64,000 nt of DNA, from contig NZ_BMJP01000001.1 of assembly GCF_014643515.1 (NCBI RefSeq), forward strand, positions 372,001 to 436,000, written 5' to 3'. Within the stretch, counting starts at the first letter, position 1, and every line of letters begins with the position of its first letter. This document shows positions 16,535 to 25,673 of this stretch, piece by piece. Position numbers and translations under genes: made by a program. This stretch comes from Sphingomonas prati. Its GTDB lineage: Bacteria; Pseudomonadota; Alphaproteobacteria; Sphingomonadales; Sphingomonadaceae. The notes beneath the pieces are model-generated. The model was not told the origin of the DNA. It did not search any database and saw only the letters and a program-made list of their open reading frames with translations.

Positions 16535-19500
16535 TCAAAAGCGGGCGCGGACACCGGCGCGGTAGAAGCGGCCGAGCGTGTCGTACAGCGCCGGATTAAC
16601 GTCCAAACCGGTATTGGTCTGCGGTGCGGCCGCCGGATCATGGTCGAACACGTTTTCCACGCGAACGAACGCGCTGACCTGCTTGGTCAGGTTCACCGAT
16701 CCACCGACGTCGACATAGAAGGCACCCTTCATCTTATTGTAGTCGATCGTCGGATTGTTGGCGGTCGAGGCGGGACAGCCCGTCGTGCAGACGACATACT
16801 GGTTGCCGAAATTGCCGTCCGAGAACCAGCGTTGCTGGACGTTTATGCTGAACAGGTCGTTGTCGTAGCTCTGCGTCGCCAGCCATTTCCAGTTGGGCGT
16901 CGCGCCGTTGTTGGCGCCGGCCTGGTCGACCGTGGCGACGCCCGCGATGCCGGCCGCCACCTTGAATTCCCGCACATGAGTGCCGAGCGCGCGGATCGTG
17001 AAACTGCCCGGCAGGCCGAGCGGCTGCTTCCAGGCGTAGCTCGCCTCGATATCGAACCCGCTGGTCTTCCACGATGCCAGGTTGAACGGTTGGACGTTCA
17101 CGAAATTGCCGCCCTGCGTCGGGCTGTTCAGTTCGAAGCCGCCGCAGAACGCCTGGTTCCCTTCGAAACAGAAGCGCACGATCTGGTCCGCCGACAGGGT
17201 GGACACGACGCCGTTCAGCTTGATGTTGTAATAGTCGAACGACAGGCTGAGCCCCGGCAGCCAGGACGGACGCGACAGGACGATGCCCGCCTCGGTATTG
17301 CGCGCGATTTCAGGCTTCAGGTCGGTGTTACCGACCGTGTTCTGGAAAATCTGCACGGCAGGGCCGCCGAACGGATTGGTGAAGCTGGGCAGCGTCGTGA
17401 CGGTCGGTGCGGCGAACAGTTCTGACAGGTTCGGCGCGCGCACATCGCGCGACGTGACGGCACGCAGCCGGATGCCGTCGAGCGGCGTCTCCCACGTCCC
17501 GCCGATCTTCCACGCCCAAATCGTGCCCGACGTGCTGTAGCGCGTCACGCGGGCGGCGCCGTTCACGTTCGCCTTGCCGATCGCTTCACTGTCGAACAGC
17601 GGCAGGTTGAGTTCGAGAAACCCTTCATAGACGTCGTACTTGCCCGTCCCGTTCTTGTAGTTGCCGGCCGCCCAGTTGCTGCCGAGCGTCGAGTTCAGCA
17701 GCGGATCGGCCGGATAGGCTTCGCTGTTTGGGCTGACGTCGGTCACGCCGGCACCGTAAGGGTCGCCGCGGACGCGGTAATATTCGCGGCGATATTCGGC
17801 ACCGAACGCCACCGACAGCGGCCCCGCCCACAGTTCGACCGGCTCGCCCGAAAAGTTCAGGCTGGCGACGTCCTGTTTCAGCGTCGTGCGCTGCAACGGT
17901 CCGTTGGCCGGGGTGACATAGGCGAGCGCCGCCGCCGACGGTGTCGCACCGCCGAAGATGTTGATCGGCTGGCACCCCGCCGCGCGCGCCGCCGCATCGG
18001 CGCAGACGATCGCGCCGTTCAGCGTGATCGCGTTGGTCGCGGCAACATAACGGTTCTGCAACACGGTCCGCTCGACATCGATCGCCGCCTTGGTGACGCC
18101 GTGCTCGTAATAGCCGTCATAGGTCCAGTCGGTGCCGCCGACGTCGAACTTGCCCTTCAGGCCGGCGACGAAGCGATATTGCCGACGATCTGTCTGGACC
18201 AGCGGGTTGGGGAAGTTCGCGTTGCTGCTGCCGAAATTGAACTGGGTGATGCCCGCCGTGGCGCATCGATCGCGGACGAGCTGCGGCAGATACGGGTTGG
18301 CGCACTGCACGGTCAGGTTGGGGCGGTTGTAGCCCGGGCTCGGCTGGTTGCTGGTCTTCACCTGCGCCACGTTGACCGTGACATAGGCCTCGCTGCTTTC
18401 CGCGAAGTCATAACCGATCCGGCCGAAGCCGATCAGCCGTTCGAGTGACGACTTGAGCGAAGCGCCCGAGCCAGGAGCCCCCGAAAGATCGCCACCGACG
18501 CAGAAGCTGTTGCCGGGGAAGCAGTTGGTGACGGCGCCGGTACCCGTCGGACGGCCGTTCGACCCGTAGTTGAACTGATACGGCGCACCGTTCTGGTCGA
18601 ACGCGATCCCCTGCAGCGGCCCGTTGTTGATCAGGCCGTATTTCGCATATTGATAGGGCTGCGCGAAATCGCGATAGTTGAACTGCGGCAGGCCGTTGTT
18701 GGTCTGTCCGGTGTTGAGCAACGTCGACGCGCGATACCAGTTGCGCCCCTTGGCCAAGTCGGTGCCGTAATCGCCCGGGCCGACGCCGTCCTCGTCGTCA
18801 TATTCCCCGCTGACGATCACGTGCAGCCGGTCGTCCAACAACGAAGCGCCGTAGGCCGCCTGGACGAGCGCCTGCTTGTCGTCGCCGTAGCGCGTCACGC
18901 CGCCCTGGACGTTGGCCTTGAACCCCTTGAACCGCGTGTCGGTGATGAAGTTGACCACGCCGCCGACCGCGTCGGACCCATAGGATGCGGACGCGCCGCC
19001 GGTCACCACGTCGACGCGCTTGATCAACAGCTGAGGGAACATGCTGATGTCCGGCACGCCGGTGACGTTGGCGCCCACCACCCGCTGCCCGTCGAGCAGC
19101 GTCAGCGTGCGGATCGCGCCGAGGCCGCGCAGCGAGAAGGAGCTAAGCCCCTGCGTGCCGCTGGACGTGCTGAACGTGCCGGTGGATGCGCCGGTCGATC
19201 CCTGCAAGGACGGGAGCTGGGCGATGGTGTTGAAGATATTGGGCTGCGCATTCTTCAGGATCGCGTCCTCGCCGATCACCGTAGTGGGCGTCGGCGCGGC
19301 GAACCCGCTCGATGTGATGCGCGTGCCGGTGACGACGATCGATCCGGCGTCCTGCGGCCCTTCGGCGGGCGTGGTGCGCGGCGCAATCGACTGGTCCGGC
19401 GCGGCCGGATCGGCGGTGCGGGTGGAGGCCGGGACGCCCGCGTCGGCCGGCGGCGTGACGGGTGTCGCCTGCGCGAAGGCCGGTGCGCTGGCGAGCGATG

Positions 19501-19573
19501 CGGCCAGCGCCGCGAGGCTGCCGGCGACACGCCATGCAACGGTCGATGTACGAATCCCCTGTTCGGTCGTCAT
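16535..19573 (-). CDS. TonB-dependent receptor, probably for an oligosaccharide
   Basis: This large outer-membrane receptor has 1012 residues. The signal peptide (SLAALAASLASAPAFAQA) is followed by a proline/alanine-rich spacer. The plug (about residues 75-200) carries IVVTGTRI, SLRGLGAIRTLTLLDGQRVV and VDVVTGGASASYGSDAVGG. The long barrel ends FYRAGVRARF, with the terminal phenylalanine needed for outer-membrane assembly. The size and the VTGGASASYGSDAVGG plug type are common in receptors of carbohydrate loci. It lies 110 bp downstream of, and in the same direction as, the large beta-helix/propeller protein, with a 16-bp palindrome between them. It probably imports the oligosaccharide that the neighbouring enzymes and GntP/GntK process. 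Confidence 0.9.
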   Translation of the reverse strand: MTTEQGIRTSTVAWRVAGSLAALAASLASAPAFAQATPVTPPADAGVPASTRTADPAAPDQSIAPRTTPAEGPQDAGSIVVTGTRITSSGFAAPTPTTVIGEDAILKNAQPNIFNTIAQLPSLQGSTGASTGTFSTSSGTQGLSSFSLRGLGAIRTLTLLDGQRVVGANVTGVPDISMFPQLLIKRVDVVTGGASASYGSDAVGGVVNFITDTRFKGFKANVQGGVTRYGDDKQALVQAAYGASLLDDRLHVIVSGEYDDEDGVGPGDYGTDLAKGRNWYRASTLLNTGQTNNGLPQFNYRDFAQPYQYAKYGLINNGPLQGIAFDQNGAPYQFNYGSNGRPTGTGAVTNCFPGNSFCVGGDLSGAPGSGASLKSSLERLIGFGRIGYDFAESSEAYVTVNVAQVKTSNQPSPGYNRPNLTVQCANPYLPQLVRDRCATAGITQFNFGSSNANFPNPLVQTDRRQYRFVAGLKGKFDVGGTDWTYDGYYEHGVTKAAIDVERTVLQNRYVAATNAITLNGAIVCADAAARAAGCQPINIFGGATPSAAALAYVTPANGPLQRTTLKQDVASLNFSGEPVELWAGPLSVAFGAEYRREYYRVRGDPYGAGVTDVSPNSEAYPADPLLNSTLGSNWAAGNYKNGTGKYDVYEGFLELNLPLFDSEAIGKANVNGAARVTRYSTSGTIWAWKIGGTWETPLDGIRLRAVTSRDVRAPNLSELFAAPTVTTLPSFTNPFGGPAVQIFQNTVGNTDLKPEIARNTEAGIVLSRPSWLPGLSLSFDYYNIKLNGVVSTLSADQIVRFCFEGNQAFCGGFELNSPTQGGNFVNVQPFNLASWKTSGFDIEASYAWKQPLGLPGSFTIRALGTHVREFKVAAGIAGVATVDQAGANNGATPNWKWLATQSYDNDLFSINVQQRWFSDGNFGNQYVVCTTGCPASTANNPTIDYNKMKGAFYVDVGGSVNLTKQVSAFVRVENVFDHDPAAAPQTNTGLDVNPALYDTLGRFYRAGVRARF

Positions 19574-19654
19574 GGTTCATCCCCTGTCGTGCACCGTCGT
19601 GCGATGCTTGTTCTAATTACCTCCGAGTTACCGGATTGCGGGGGGTGCGGCACC

Positions 19655-19670
19655 CGCGACCATGGTCGCG
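19655..19670. promoter_or_regulatory. Palindromic operator upstream of the TonB receptor gene (copy 1)
   Basis: CGCGACCATGGTCGCG is a perfect 16-bp palindrome and extends, with one mismatched pair, to 24 bp (19651-19674). The same half-sites with a 4-bp centre recur at 22818-22833. It lies 82 bp before the receptor start, a position suited to transcriptional control. Confidence 0.6.
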
Positions 19671-19683
19671 TGTGGCCCGGAAA

Positions 19684-22600
19684 TCACGGCTGCGCGGCGT
19701 ACAGCGCGTGGTGGGCGAGGATGAACAAAGTGCGGCCGTCCGCCCCGCCGAAGACCAGTTGCAGCGGGCGTTCCGGCACGTCGATCCGCCCCAGTTCGCG
19801 GCCGTCCGCGGCGTAGACGAACACCTGCCCGTTCGCGACATAGACCCGCCCGTCCGGCCCGGTCGCCACACTCTCCCCGCCGCGCGGCGCGAAGGCACGC
19901 AGGTCGGTCACCGCCCCGCCGGCCCCGAGCAGCCCGCTATAGGTCCGGTTCTCCGACGCGTTGGCGACGTGGATGCGCTGGCCCACCTTGCCGGTGACGA
20001 GGCCGTAAGTGTCGAGCGTATCGGAGAAGCGCCAGCCGATGTGATCGGCCGGCCCCTGCTGCCACACGCGGAACGCGGGCAGCACGAGGCTGCCGTCCGG
20101 CGAGACATAGTCGCGTGCCTTGGGCACCGCCATGTCGCGCGCGAACATGTCGGCCAGCGTCGGGAAACGGTCGGTCGCCGCGTCATACTGGTCGCGGAAT
20201 TCGCCATTGTTCCAGAAGCTGCCGGGCAGCGCGACGCTCGCCCCGCGCCGTGTGGCGGCCGCGGTCGGCGCGATCAGCCGCACCTCCGCGGGCTTGCGCG
20301 GGTCGATGCTGTAAACCGTCGCGGCGGGGCCGGCGGAGGACAGCACCATCAGGTCGCCGGAGCGATCGACCGCCAGGTTGACCGCATCGAGCGGCGCGTC
20401 CGCCACGATCGACAGGCCTTCCCTGGCGGACCAGCCATGAATGCGCTGGAACTGCCGATCAACGAAGTAGAGCTTGCCCGCCGCATCGACCGCCCCGCCG
20501 CCGATCGAATAGAAGCCGTCCGCCAGTTTCCGGACCGGCGCGAGCGACGGCGTCGCGGCCGGGGTCGGCGCGTCGGTGACGTCGAGCACCGCGAACTCGC
20601 GCTCGCGGATCTCGGTGCCGCGGGTCACGTCGCGGATCGCATTCTCGTACGGGAACTTGCTCGCGCGCAGATAGGTGCCGCAGCCGTTCGCGTCGCAGGT
20701 CGAGAAGCCGCTTTCGGCGTTCACGTGGACGTTGCGGAACCGGATGTTCGTCGAATTATACAGCGTCACCGCGGCCGGCGCGGGCTGCAGCGAGCGCGTG
20801 ACGCGGTACGCGTGCAGGTTCGCGAACAGGATGTCGCGCGAGTTGCGGACCTCCAGTGCGACGGTGTTGCGGCCCTCGCCCGCCTCCTCCTCGGTCTGCG
20901 GCGCCAGGAATTCCCAGTTTCGCACGCGGTCCAGCACGATCTCGGCGCGGACATGATGTTCGGCCGACATTTCGTAGACATGGCCCGGCGTGTCGGTATC
21001 CGACACGTACAGCCCGGCCTGCGCATAGGTGTTGGGCGTCCACAGCCCGTTGAACGTGCCGCCGCCGCCGTCGGTCACCCACAGGCTGGCATATTGCCCG
21101 TCCCAGCGCTTCGCCGGGTCCGCGTCGGCGGTGTGGTTGGCGTTATACGGATCAAAGCGGGTGCCGTCGGGCAGGTTCGTGCCGTGGCCGCCCTGGAACT
21201 TCACGTCGTCGACCAGCGATGCCTCGCCCGCGCGCCACAGCAGCGCGGTCGCACGCGGGTTGCGGCCGCCGGTGGCGAGGCCCAGCCCGGACAGGATCGC
21301 CGCGCCGCCCTTCGCGCTTTCGATCAGCGCACGCGCGCTGCCGACGCCGCGATAGGCCGGGCTGTCCTCGGCCAGCACGATCTGCGTCAGGCTGGGGTGC
21401 AGGCCGATCAGCACGCTGTCGGGGCGGAGCTTCAACGTATCGGTGACGCGGTAGAAGCCGCTCGGGAAATACAGCACGCGGTGGCGATCGATCGCGCGCT
21501 GGATCGCGGTGGTGTCGTCCGCGCTGTTGTCGCCGCGCACGCCGAGGGTGCGGACGTTGGTCCAGGTCGTGACCGCGGGCAACGCGCGGATCGCGGGCGC
21601 CGGCGTACGCGGACGGGCGGACAGCGCTGCGGCGTCCATCCGGGTCTCGTACGTGCCGGTGGTCGGTGCCCCCGCCCCCGTGCCGTTCAGCGTCAAACCG
21701 TAGGTGAACGATCGGACGCGGTACTGCGCCGCGGGGCCGGCCACTGTCCGGCCGCTGTCGCGAAACTGGGCGAACACCGGCGTGCCGCTGGCGGTCGCAT
21801 TCTCGAACCCGATCTGGGTGTAGGCATTGCCTTCGTTGCTGACGATCACGCCGGCCTTGGCGACGTTCTCGAACCGCACGTCCCGGCCCCACAGCCAGTC
21901 GCCATAGCCACGGTCGATCTCGACCCCGACCGGCATGTTGCGGAAGCTGGTGTTGACCAAAGTCAGCCCCGCCTCATGTTCGCGGATGCCGGCGTCGCGC
22001 TGCCCCTCGAACGTAGAATCGAGCAGCGTATATTGCCACGCGGGCGACGGTTTCTCGGTGAGGATGCCGTAGCGGCCGCCGTGGAAATGCAGGTCCATCC
22101 CCAGATTGCCGACCTGGTAGATCCCGGCCAGCGCCGTCCCGAGCCGGAAATCGATATGGCTGAGATAGGCGTGCTGGGCGGCGTGGGACCGCACCGCAGT
22201 GGCGGCCGGATTGCCGTCGCCGATCTCGAAATCGACGTTGGACAGCGCGGAATAGAATGTGCCCGAATTGGCATCGCCGATCCGCGGGTCGAACGGCACG
22301 CTGGTCGGCGGCGGCACCGGCACCGGGCCGGTCGCTACCTTTCCGCCAGGGCCGGGCGATGCGCCGCCCGGCCGGTTGCCGGTGAAGAACACCATGCTGC
22401 CGACGCCCGTCTGGAACCCCGGCGTGGCGGGCGCGAGCAGGATCACGGGTCGCGTCCGCCCGACGCCGAACAGCCGCACGCCCGGCCACAGGAACAGGCT
22501 GCGCGTGATGCGGTACCGGCCGGCGGGCAGGAACACGATGCCGCCGCCGCCCTTCGCCTCCGCCGCGTCGATCGCCGCCTGGATCGCGGCGCTGTCGTCC

Positions 22601-22764
22601 GCCACGCCGTCGCCGCGCCCCCGCACGGTGACGGCGCGTGGGTCGTCGGTCGCGGCGCCGAACGCCGACACGCCCGATGCGGCGATGGCGGGCGCGGCCG
22701 TACCCGCCAGCAAAAGCGCGAGCAGCCCGGCCGCAATACCCGTCTTCATTCCGTCGCGCGCCAT
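19684..22764 (-). CDS. Secreted double beta-helix (pectate-lyase-3/GH55-like) plus gluconolactonase-like propeller protein
   Basis: This 1026-residue exported protein has a signal peptide (GLLALLLAGTAAPAIAA). The first beta-helix starts at about residue 43 with VTVRGRGDGVADDSAAIQAA, the second near residue 405 with VRTLGVRGDNSADDTTAIQR. Both match the start of the pectate_lyase_3 fold found in GH55 beta-1,3-glucanases and GH28-like enzymes. From about residue 735 a C-terminal region (GFYSIGGGAVDAAGKLYFVD) resembles SMP-30/NHL propellers of gluconolactonases. A paralogue lies at 26105-29110. The TonB receptor follows downstream, and gntK diverges upstream with an operator between them. It probably degrades an extracellular glycan to an aldonate or its precursor; the substrate is not known. 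Confidence 0.75.
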   Translation of the reverse strand: MARDGMKTGIAAGLLALLLAGTAAPAIAASGVSAFGAATDDPRAVTVRGRGDGVADDSAAIQAAIDAAEAKGGGGIVFLPAGRYRITRSLFLWPGVRLFGVGRTRPVILLAPATPGFQTGVGSMVFFTGNRPGGASPGPGGKVATGPVPVPPPTSVPFDPRIGDANSGTFYSALSNVDFEIGDGNPAATAVRSHAAQHAYLSHIDFRLGTALAGIYQVGNLGMDLHFHGGRYGILTEKPSPAWQYTLLDSTFEGQRDAGIREHEAGLTLVNTSFRNMPVGVEIDRGYGDWLWGRDVRFENVAKAGVIVSNEGNAYTQIGFENATASGTPVFAQFRDSGRTVAGPAAQYRVRSFTYGLTLNGTGAGAPTTGTYETRMDAAALSARPRTPAPAIRALPAVTTWTNVRTLGVRGDNSADDTTAIQRAIDRHRVLYFPSGFYRVTDTLKLRPDSVLIGLHPSLTQIVLAEDSPAYRGVGSARALIESAKGGAAILSGLGLATGGRNPRATALLWRAGEASLVDDVKFQGGHGTNLPDGTRFDPYNANHTADADPAKRWDGQYASLWVTDGGGGTFNGLWTPNTYAQAGLYVSDTDTPGHVYEMSAEHHVRAEIVLDRVRNWEFLAPQTEEEAGEGRNTVALEVRNSRDILFANLHAYRVTRSLQPAPAAVTLYNSTNIRFRNVHVNAESGFSTCDANGCGTYLRASKFPYENAIRDVTRGTEIREREFAVLDVTDAPTPAATPSLAPVRKLADGFYSIGGGAVDAAGKLYFVDRQFQRIHGWSAREGLSIVADAPLDAVNLAVDRSGDLMVLSSAGPAATVYSIDPRKPAEVRLIAPTAAATRRGASVALPGSFWNNGEFRDQYDAATDRFPTLADMFARDMAVPKARDYVSPDGSLVLPAFRVWQQGPADHIGWRFSDTLDTYGLVTGKVGQRIHVANASENRTYSGLLGAGGAVTDLRAFAPRGGESVATGPDGRVYVANGQVFVYAADGRELGRIDVPERPLQLVFGGADGRTLFILAHHALYAAQP

Positions 22765-22817
22765 CGTCCTGCTCCCTGTCCGGCCTGTCTATTCCCGCTT
22801 GCCGCGCGATCCGCGAC

Positions 22818-22833
22818 CGCGACAAAGGTCGCG
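22818..22833. promoter_or_regulatory. Palindromic operator between the beta-helix gene and gntK (copy 2)
   Basis: CGCGACAAAGGTCGCG has the same CGCGAC-N4-GTCGCG half-sites as 19655-19670. It is 54 bp upstream of the leftward beta-helix gene and 66 bp upstream of gntK, so one factor could control both. Confidence 0.6.
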
Positions 22834-22898
22834 ATAGTCAGGTCGCCCGCCGCCACCGATAGCGATGCCGGGTCGGGCACCGACGCGACAGAAAGAAA

Positions 22899-23453
22899 AT
22901 GATGCGACCGGACAGCACCAACACCGCCCCCTGCGCCATCGTCGCGATGGGGGTGAGCGGCAGCGGCAAATCGACGCTGGCGGCATGCCTGGCCGAACGG
23001 CTGGCCTGCCCGTTCCTGGAAGGCGACGCGTTCCACGGCGAGGCGAACGTCGCCAAGATGCGCGCCGGCCACCCGCTGACCGACGACGATCGCTGGCCCT
23101 GGCTCGACCGGCTGGGCGCGGCGATCGGTGCGGGCGCGCGCGACGGCGGCATCGTGGTCGCGACCTGTTCCGCGCTGAAACGCAGCTACCGCCAGCGGCT
23201 CGAAAGCGCGGCCGGCGTGCCTCTGCTGTTCGTGCTGCTCGACGGCGACGCGGGCGCGCTGGCCGGGCGGATCGAGCATCGCCCCGGCCACTATATGCCG
23301 GCCAGCCTGCTCGACAGCCAGATCGCCACGCTGGAACGCCCCGCGCCGGACGAACGCGCGGTGACGCTCGACGCGGGCCGGCCGCAGGACGCGCTCTGCA
23401 GCGCTGCGCTCGACTGGATCGGCGGGATGCGGGCCGCGCTGCCCCCGCGCTGA
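22899..23453 (+). CDS. gntK: Gluconokinase
   Basis: It phosphorylates D-gluconate to 6-phosphogluconate for the Entner-Doudoroff or pentose phosphate pathway. The protein has 184 residues, the usual length. The P-loop is GVSGSGKST (about residues 18-26); FLEGDAFHGEANVAKMRAGHPLTDDDRWPW is split here as FLEGDAFH, the gluconate-binding region, then the family hallmark GHPLTDDDRWPWL. CSALKRSYRQRL is the CSALK motif. Two consecutive ATGs start at 22899 behind GAAAGAAA. It is convergent with the GntR-type regulator gene (8 bp between stops) and divergent from the beta-helix gene, whose operator it probably shares. Confidence 0.93.
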   Translation: MMRPDSTNTAPCAIVAMGVSGSGKSTLAACLAERLACPFLEGDAFHGEANVAKMRAGHPLTDDDRWPWLDRLGAAIGAGARDGGIVVATCSALKRSYRQRLESAAGVPLLFVLLDGDAGALAGRIEHRPGHYMPASLLDSQIATLERPAPDERAVTLDAGRPQDALCSAALDWIGGMRAALPPR

Positions 23454-23461
23454 ACCGCGCG

Positions 23462-24139
23462 TCACGGCATCAACCGCTTGCGGCCCTGCGACAGGTGCCA
23501 GCGCATCGCGAGCGCCGCGCCGTCCGCATCGTGAGCGCGGATCGCCTCGACGATCGCGTCATGCTCCTCCATCATCGCGCCGATCACCTCCGGCGGGCGG
23601 GAGCGCGAGATTTCGACCCCCGCCTTCAGGATGCGCAGCACGCCGTCGCGCAGATGGTCGAAGCTCTCGATAAACGCGGGGTTTCCAGTCGCTTCGACGA
23701 TCGCGCGGTGGAGCAGCCAGTCCTCGTCATGCGCCGGCGCGTTGGACAGCAGCGCCCCGCGCAGCGCCTGCAACGCCTCCTCGATCGCATCCATCTGGTC
23801 CGCCGAGCGGCGTTGCCCGGCCAGCCGCGCGGCCTCCGCCTCCAGCACGAACCGCACCTCGTAGGTGCCGAGCGTGGCGGACAGCGCGTGCATCGGCATG
23901 AACGAGCCGAGCCGTTCGGACGGCCGCCGCTTGACGTAGGACCCGGCGCCGCGCCGCGCCTCCGTGATGCCGTCCGCTGCCAGCCGGACCAGCGCCTCGC
24001 GCACGATCGTGCGCGACATGCCGAACATCTCGCCCAGCCGCGCCTCGGACGGCAGCCGGTCGCCGCTGACCAGCGCGTCATCGTTGATGAGTTGCGCGAT
24101 CGCGGTGTAGGCGCGATCGGCGAGCCGCCCCTCGCTCAT
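23462..24139 (-). CDS. FadR-subfamily GntR transcriptional regulator
   Basis: This DNA-binding repressor has 225 residues. The N-terminal winged helix-turn-helix (about residues 5-70) contains LPSEARLGEMFGMSRTIVRE and ends GAGSYVKRR. The C-terminal FCD ligand domain (about 85-220) carries the metal/ligand-binding pattern D-x4-H (DWLLHRAIVEATGN) and later histidines (EEHDAIVEAI; RWHLSQGR). It lies 16 bp after gntP in the same direction, so it is cotranscribed with the gluconate transporter and probably responds to gluconate or its phosphate. FadR-type sites (GT-N3-AC core) occur upstream of gntP at 25598 and 25674, suggesting autoregulation. Confidence 0.88.
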   Translation of the reverse strand: MSEGRLADRAYTAIAQLINDDALVSGDRLPSEARLGEMFGMSRTIVREALVRLAADGITEARRGAGSYVKRRPSERLGSFMPMHALSATLGTYEVRFVLEAEAARLAGQRRSADQMDAIEEALQALRGALLSNAPAHDEDWLLHRAIVEATGNPAFIESFDHLRDGVLRILKAGVEISRSRPPEVIGAMMEEHDAIVEAIRAHDADGAALAMRWHLSQGRKRLMP

Positions 24140-24155
24140 GGCCGTCCCCGCCCGC

Positions 24156-25508
24156 TCACACGACTAGGCTCAGCAGCAGCACGAACGCCAGGCCGGCGAC
24201 CGAGATGACGGTCTCCAGCATCGACCAGGTGCGGAACGTGTCCGCCGTACTGGTCCCGACATAGCTTTTCACCAGCCAGAAACCCGGATCGTTGACGTGG
24301 CTGAAGAACACCGATCCCGCGCCGATCGCCAGCACGACCAGTTCGGGCGACACGCCCGACCCGGTGACGACGCCCGACATCACGCCGACCGCGGTGATCG
24401 TCGCGACCGTCGCCGATCCCGCCGCCAGCCGGATGCAGACCGCTACCAGCCAGCCGAGCAGCAGCGGCGAGATCGCGTGCATCAACACCAGTCGGGCGAG
24501 CAGATCGGACAAGCCGGCGGTCACCAGCACCTGTTTCAGCGCGCCGCCCGCGCCGATCGCGAGCAGGATCGCGCCGGCCGAGATCATCGTTTCGTGCCAG
24601 ACCGCATCCTGGATCGCCGCCTCGCTGAGCCGCCGCCCGAACAGCAGGGGAAGTGCCACGAGGTTGGTGACGAGCAGCGCCACCACCGGGTTGCTCGCCG
24701 CGACCAGACCGGCGGCACCCTTCAGACCCGGCACGAACTGCCCCAGCTCCCCGGTCGCGATCAGCAGGACGGGCAAAAGCACGACGAGCAGCGACACGGC
24801 GCGCCCCGGCGGGGCGATCGTGACGGTCGGTTCGGTGATGGCGAGCGGTTCGAGCCGGACGCCCGGCGTCACGAACCGCGCCAGCACCGGCCCCGCCAGG
24901 ATCGCGGTCGGGATCGCGATCAGGATTCCGTAGAACATCGTAAGCCCAAGGTTCGCCCCCAGCGCCTCGACCGCGAGCAGCGGCCCGGGATGCGGCGGCA
25001 CAAGCGCGTGGACCACGCCCAGCCCGGCCAGCGCGGGCATGATGAGCCGCAGCTTGCCCGCATCGCGCACCGCGCCGCTTTCCTCGTCACGGTGCATCGC
25101 GTCGGCCGCGGCAACCACGATCGGCAGCAGCAGGACGAGCCCCGTCTCGAAGAACAGCGGCAGCCCGATGACCATCGCGATCCCGAGCGTCGCCCACGGC
25201 GCGGCCCGCACACCGGTCAGCCGCAACGCACCGGTCGCGAGCGACGCCGCCCCCCCCGACAGATGCAGCATCGCGCCGAGCGACAGGCCAAGCGCCACGA
25301 CCAGCCCGGTCCCGCCGATGATGTCGCCGACGCCCTTCTGCACCGCCTTGGCCGTCTCGCCGATCGGCAGGCCAGCGAGTATGCCCACGGTGAACGCGCC
25401 GCACAGCAGCCCGATGAACGGGTGCAACCGCCCGCGCACGATCATCACGACGGCCAGGATGATGCCGGCCAGTGCCGCCAGGACGAGTCGGGTATCGGCG
25501 CCGGTCAC
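24156..25508 (-). CDS. gntP: Gluconate:H+ symporter, GntP family
   Basis: This inner-membrane proton symporter for gluconate has 450 residues and about 12-14 hydrophobic segments. Family motifs are GRLHPFIGLLCGAFTVGI near the N-terminus, VPPHPGPLLAVEALGANLG, AGSATVATITAVGVMSG and SVFFSHVNDPGFWLVKSYVG; the last two are GntP signatures. The start is GTG at 25508, chosen because the N-terminus aligns with GntP proteins. It has no ribosome site of its own, but a 15-codon frame with a good site ends on it (see 25505-25552). It is the first major gene of gntP-gntR and supplies GntK. Confidence 0.92.
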   Translation of the reverse strand: MTGADTRLVLAALAGIILAVVMIVRGRLHPFIGLLCGAFTVGILAGLPIGETAKAVQKGVGDIIGGTGLVVALGLSLGAMLHLSGGAASLATGALRLTGVRAAPWATLGIAMVIGLPLFFETGLVLLLPIVVAAADAMHRDEESGAVRDAGKLRLIMPALAGLGVVHALVPPHPGPLLAVEALGANLGLTMFYGILIAIPTAILAGPVLARFVTPGVRLEPLAITEPTVTIAPPGRAVSLLVVLLPVLLIATGELGQFVPGLKGAAGLVAASNPVVALLVTNLVALPLLFGRRLSEAAIQDAVWHETMISAGAILLAIGAGGALKQVLVTAGLSDLLARLVLMHAISPLLLGWLVAVCIRLAAGSATVATITAVGVMSGVVTGSGVSPELVVLAIGAGSVFFSHVNDPGFWLVKSYVGTSTADTFRTWSMLETVISVAGLAFVLLLSLVV

Positions 25509-25552
25509 GGGCGAAATCCGGGCGTCGCTACGGGATCGGTCCTGACCGTCAT
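25505..25552 (-). CDS. Possible leader peptide overlapping the gntP start
   Basis: This 15-codon frame (MTVRTDPVATPGFRP) starts at ATG 25550-25552 behind GGGGGAGGAC, the strongest ribosome site in this leader. Its TGA overlaps the GTG start of gntP (GTGA), so ribosomes ending here could restart on gntP. It has no recognisable attenuation codon run. It could be chance. Confidence 0.3.
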   Translation of the reverse strand: MTVRTDPVATPGFRP

Positions 25553-25597
25553 GTTCGTCCTCCCCCGCGGCGCATTCGCCTGCTCGTTAACGTGAAC

Positions 25598-25610
25598 GCT
25601 GTAGGACAGC
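25598..25610. promoter_or_regulatory. FadR-type palindrome upstream of gntP, site 1
   Basis: GCTGTAGGACAGC is a perfect 5-3-5 palindrome with the GT-N3-AC core used by FadR-subfamily GntR regulators. One such regulator is encoded in this operon. It is 90 bp upstream of the gntP start. Confidence 0.45.
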
Positions 25611-25673
25611 TATTTCGGGAATAACACCATAAAAGGCTTGCCGAGCCATCAAAAGAGGCGATCATATGGATAT

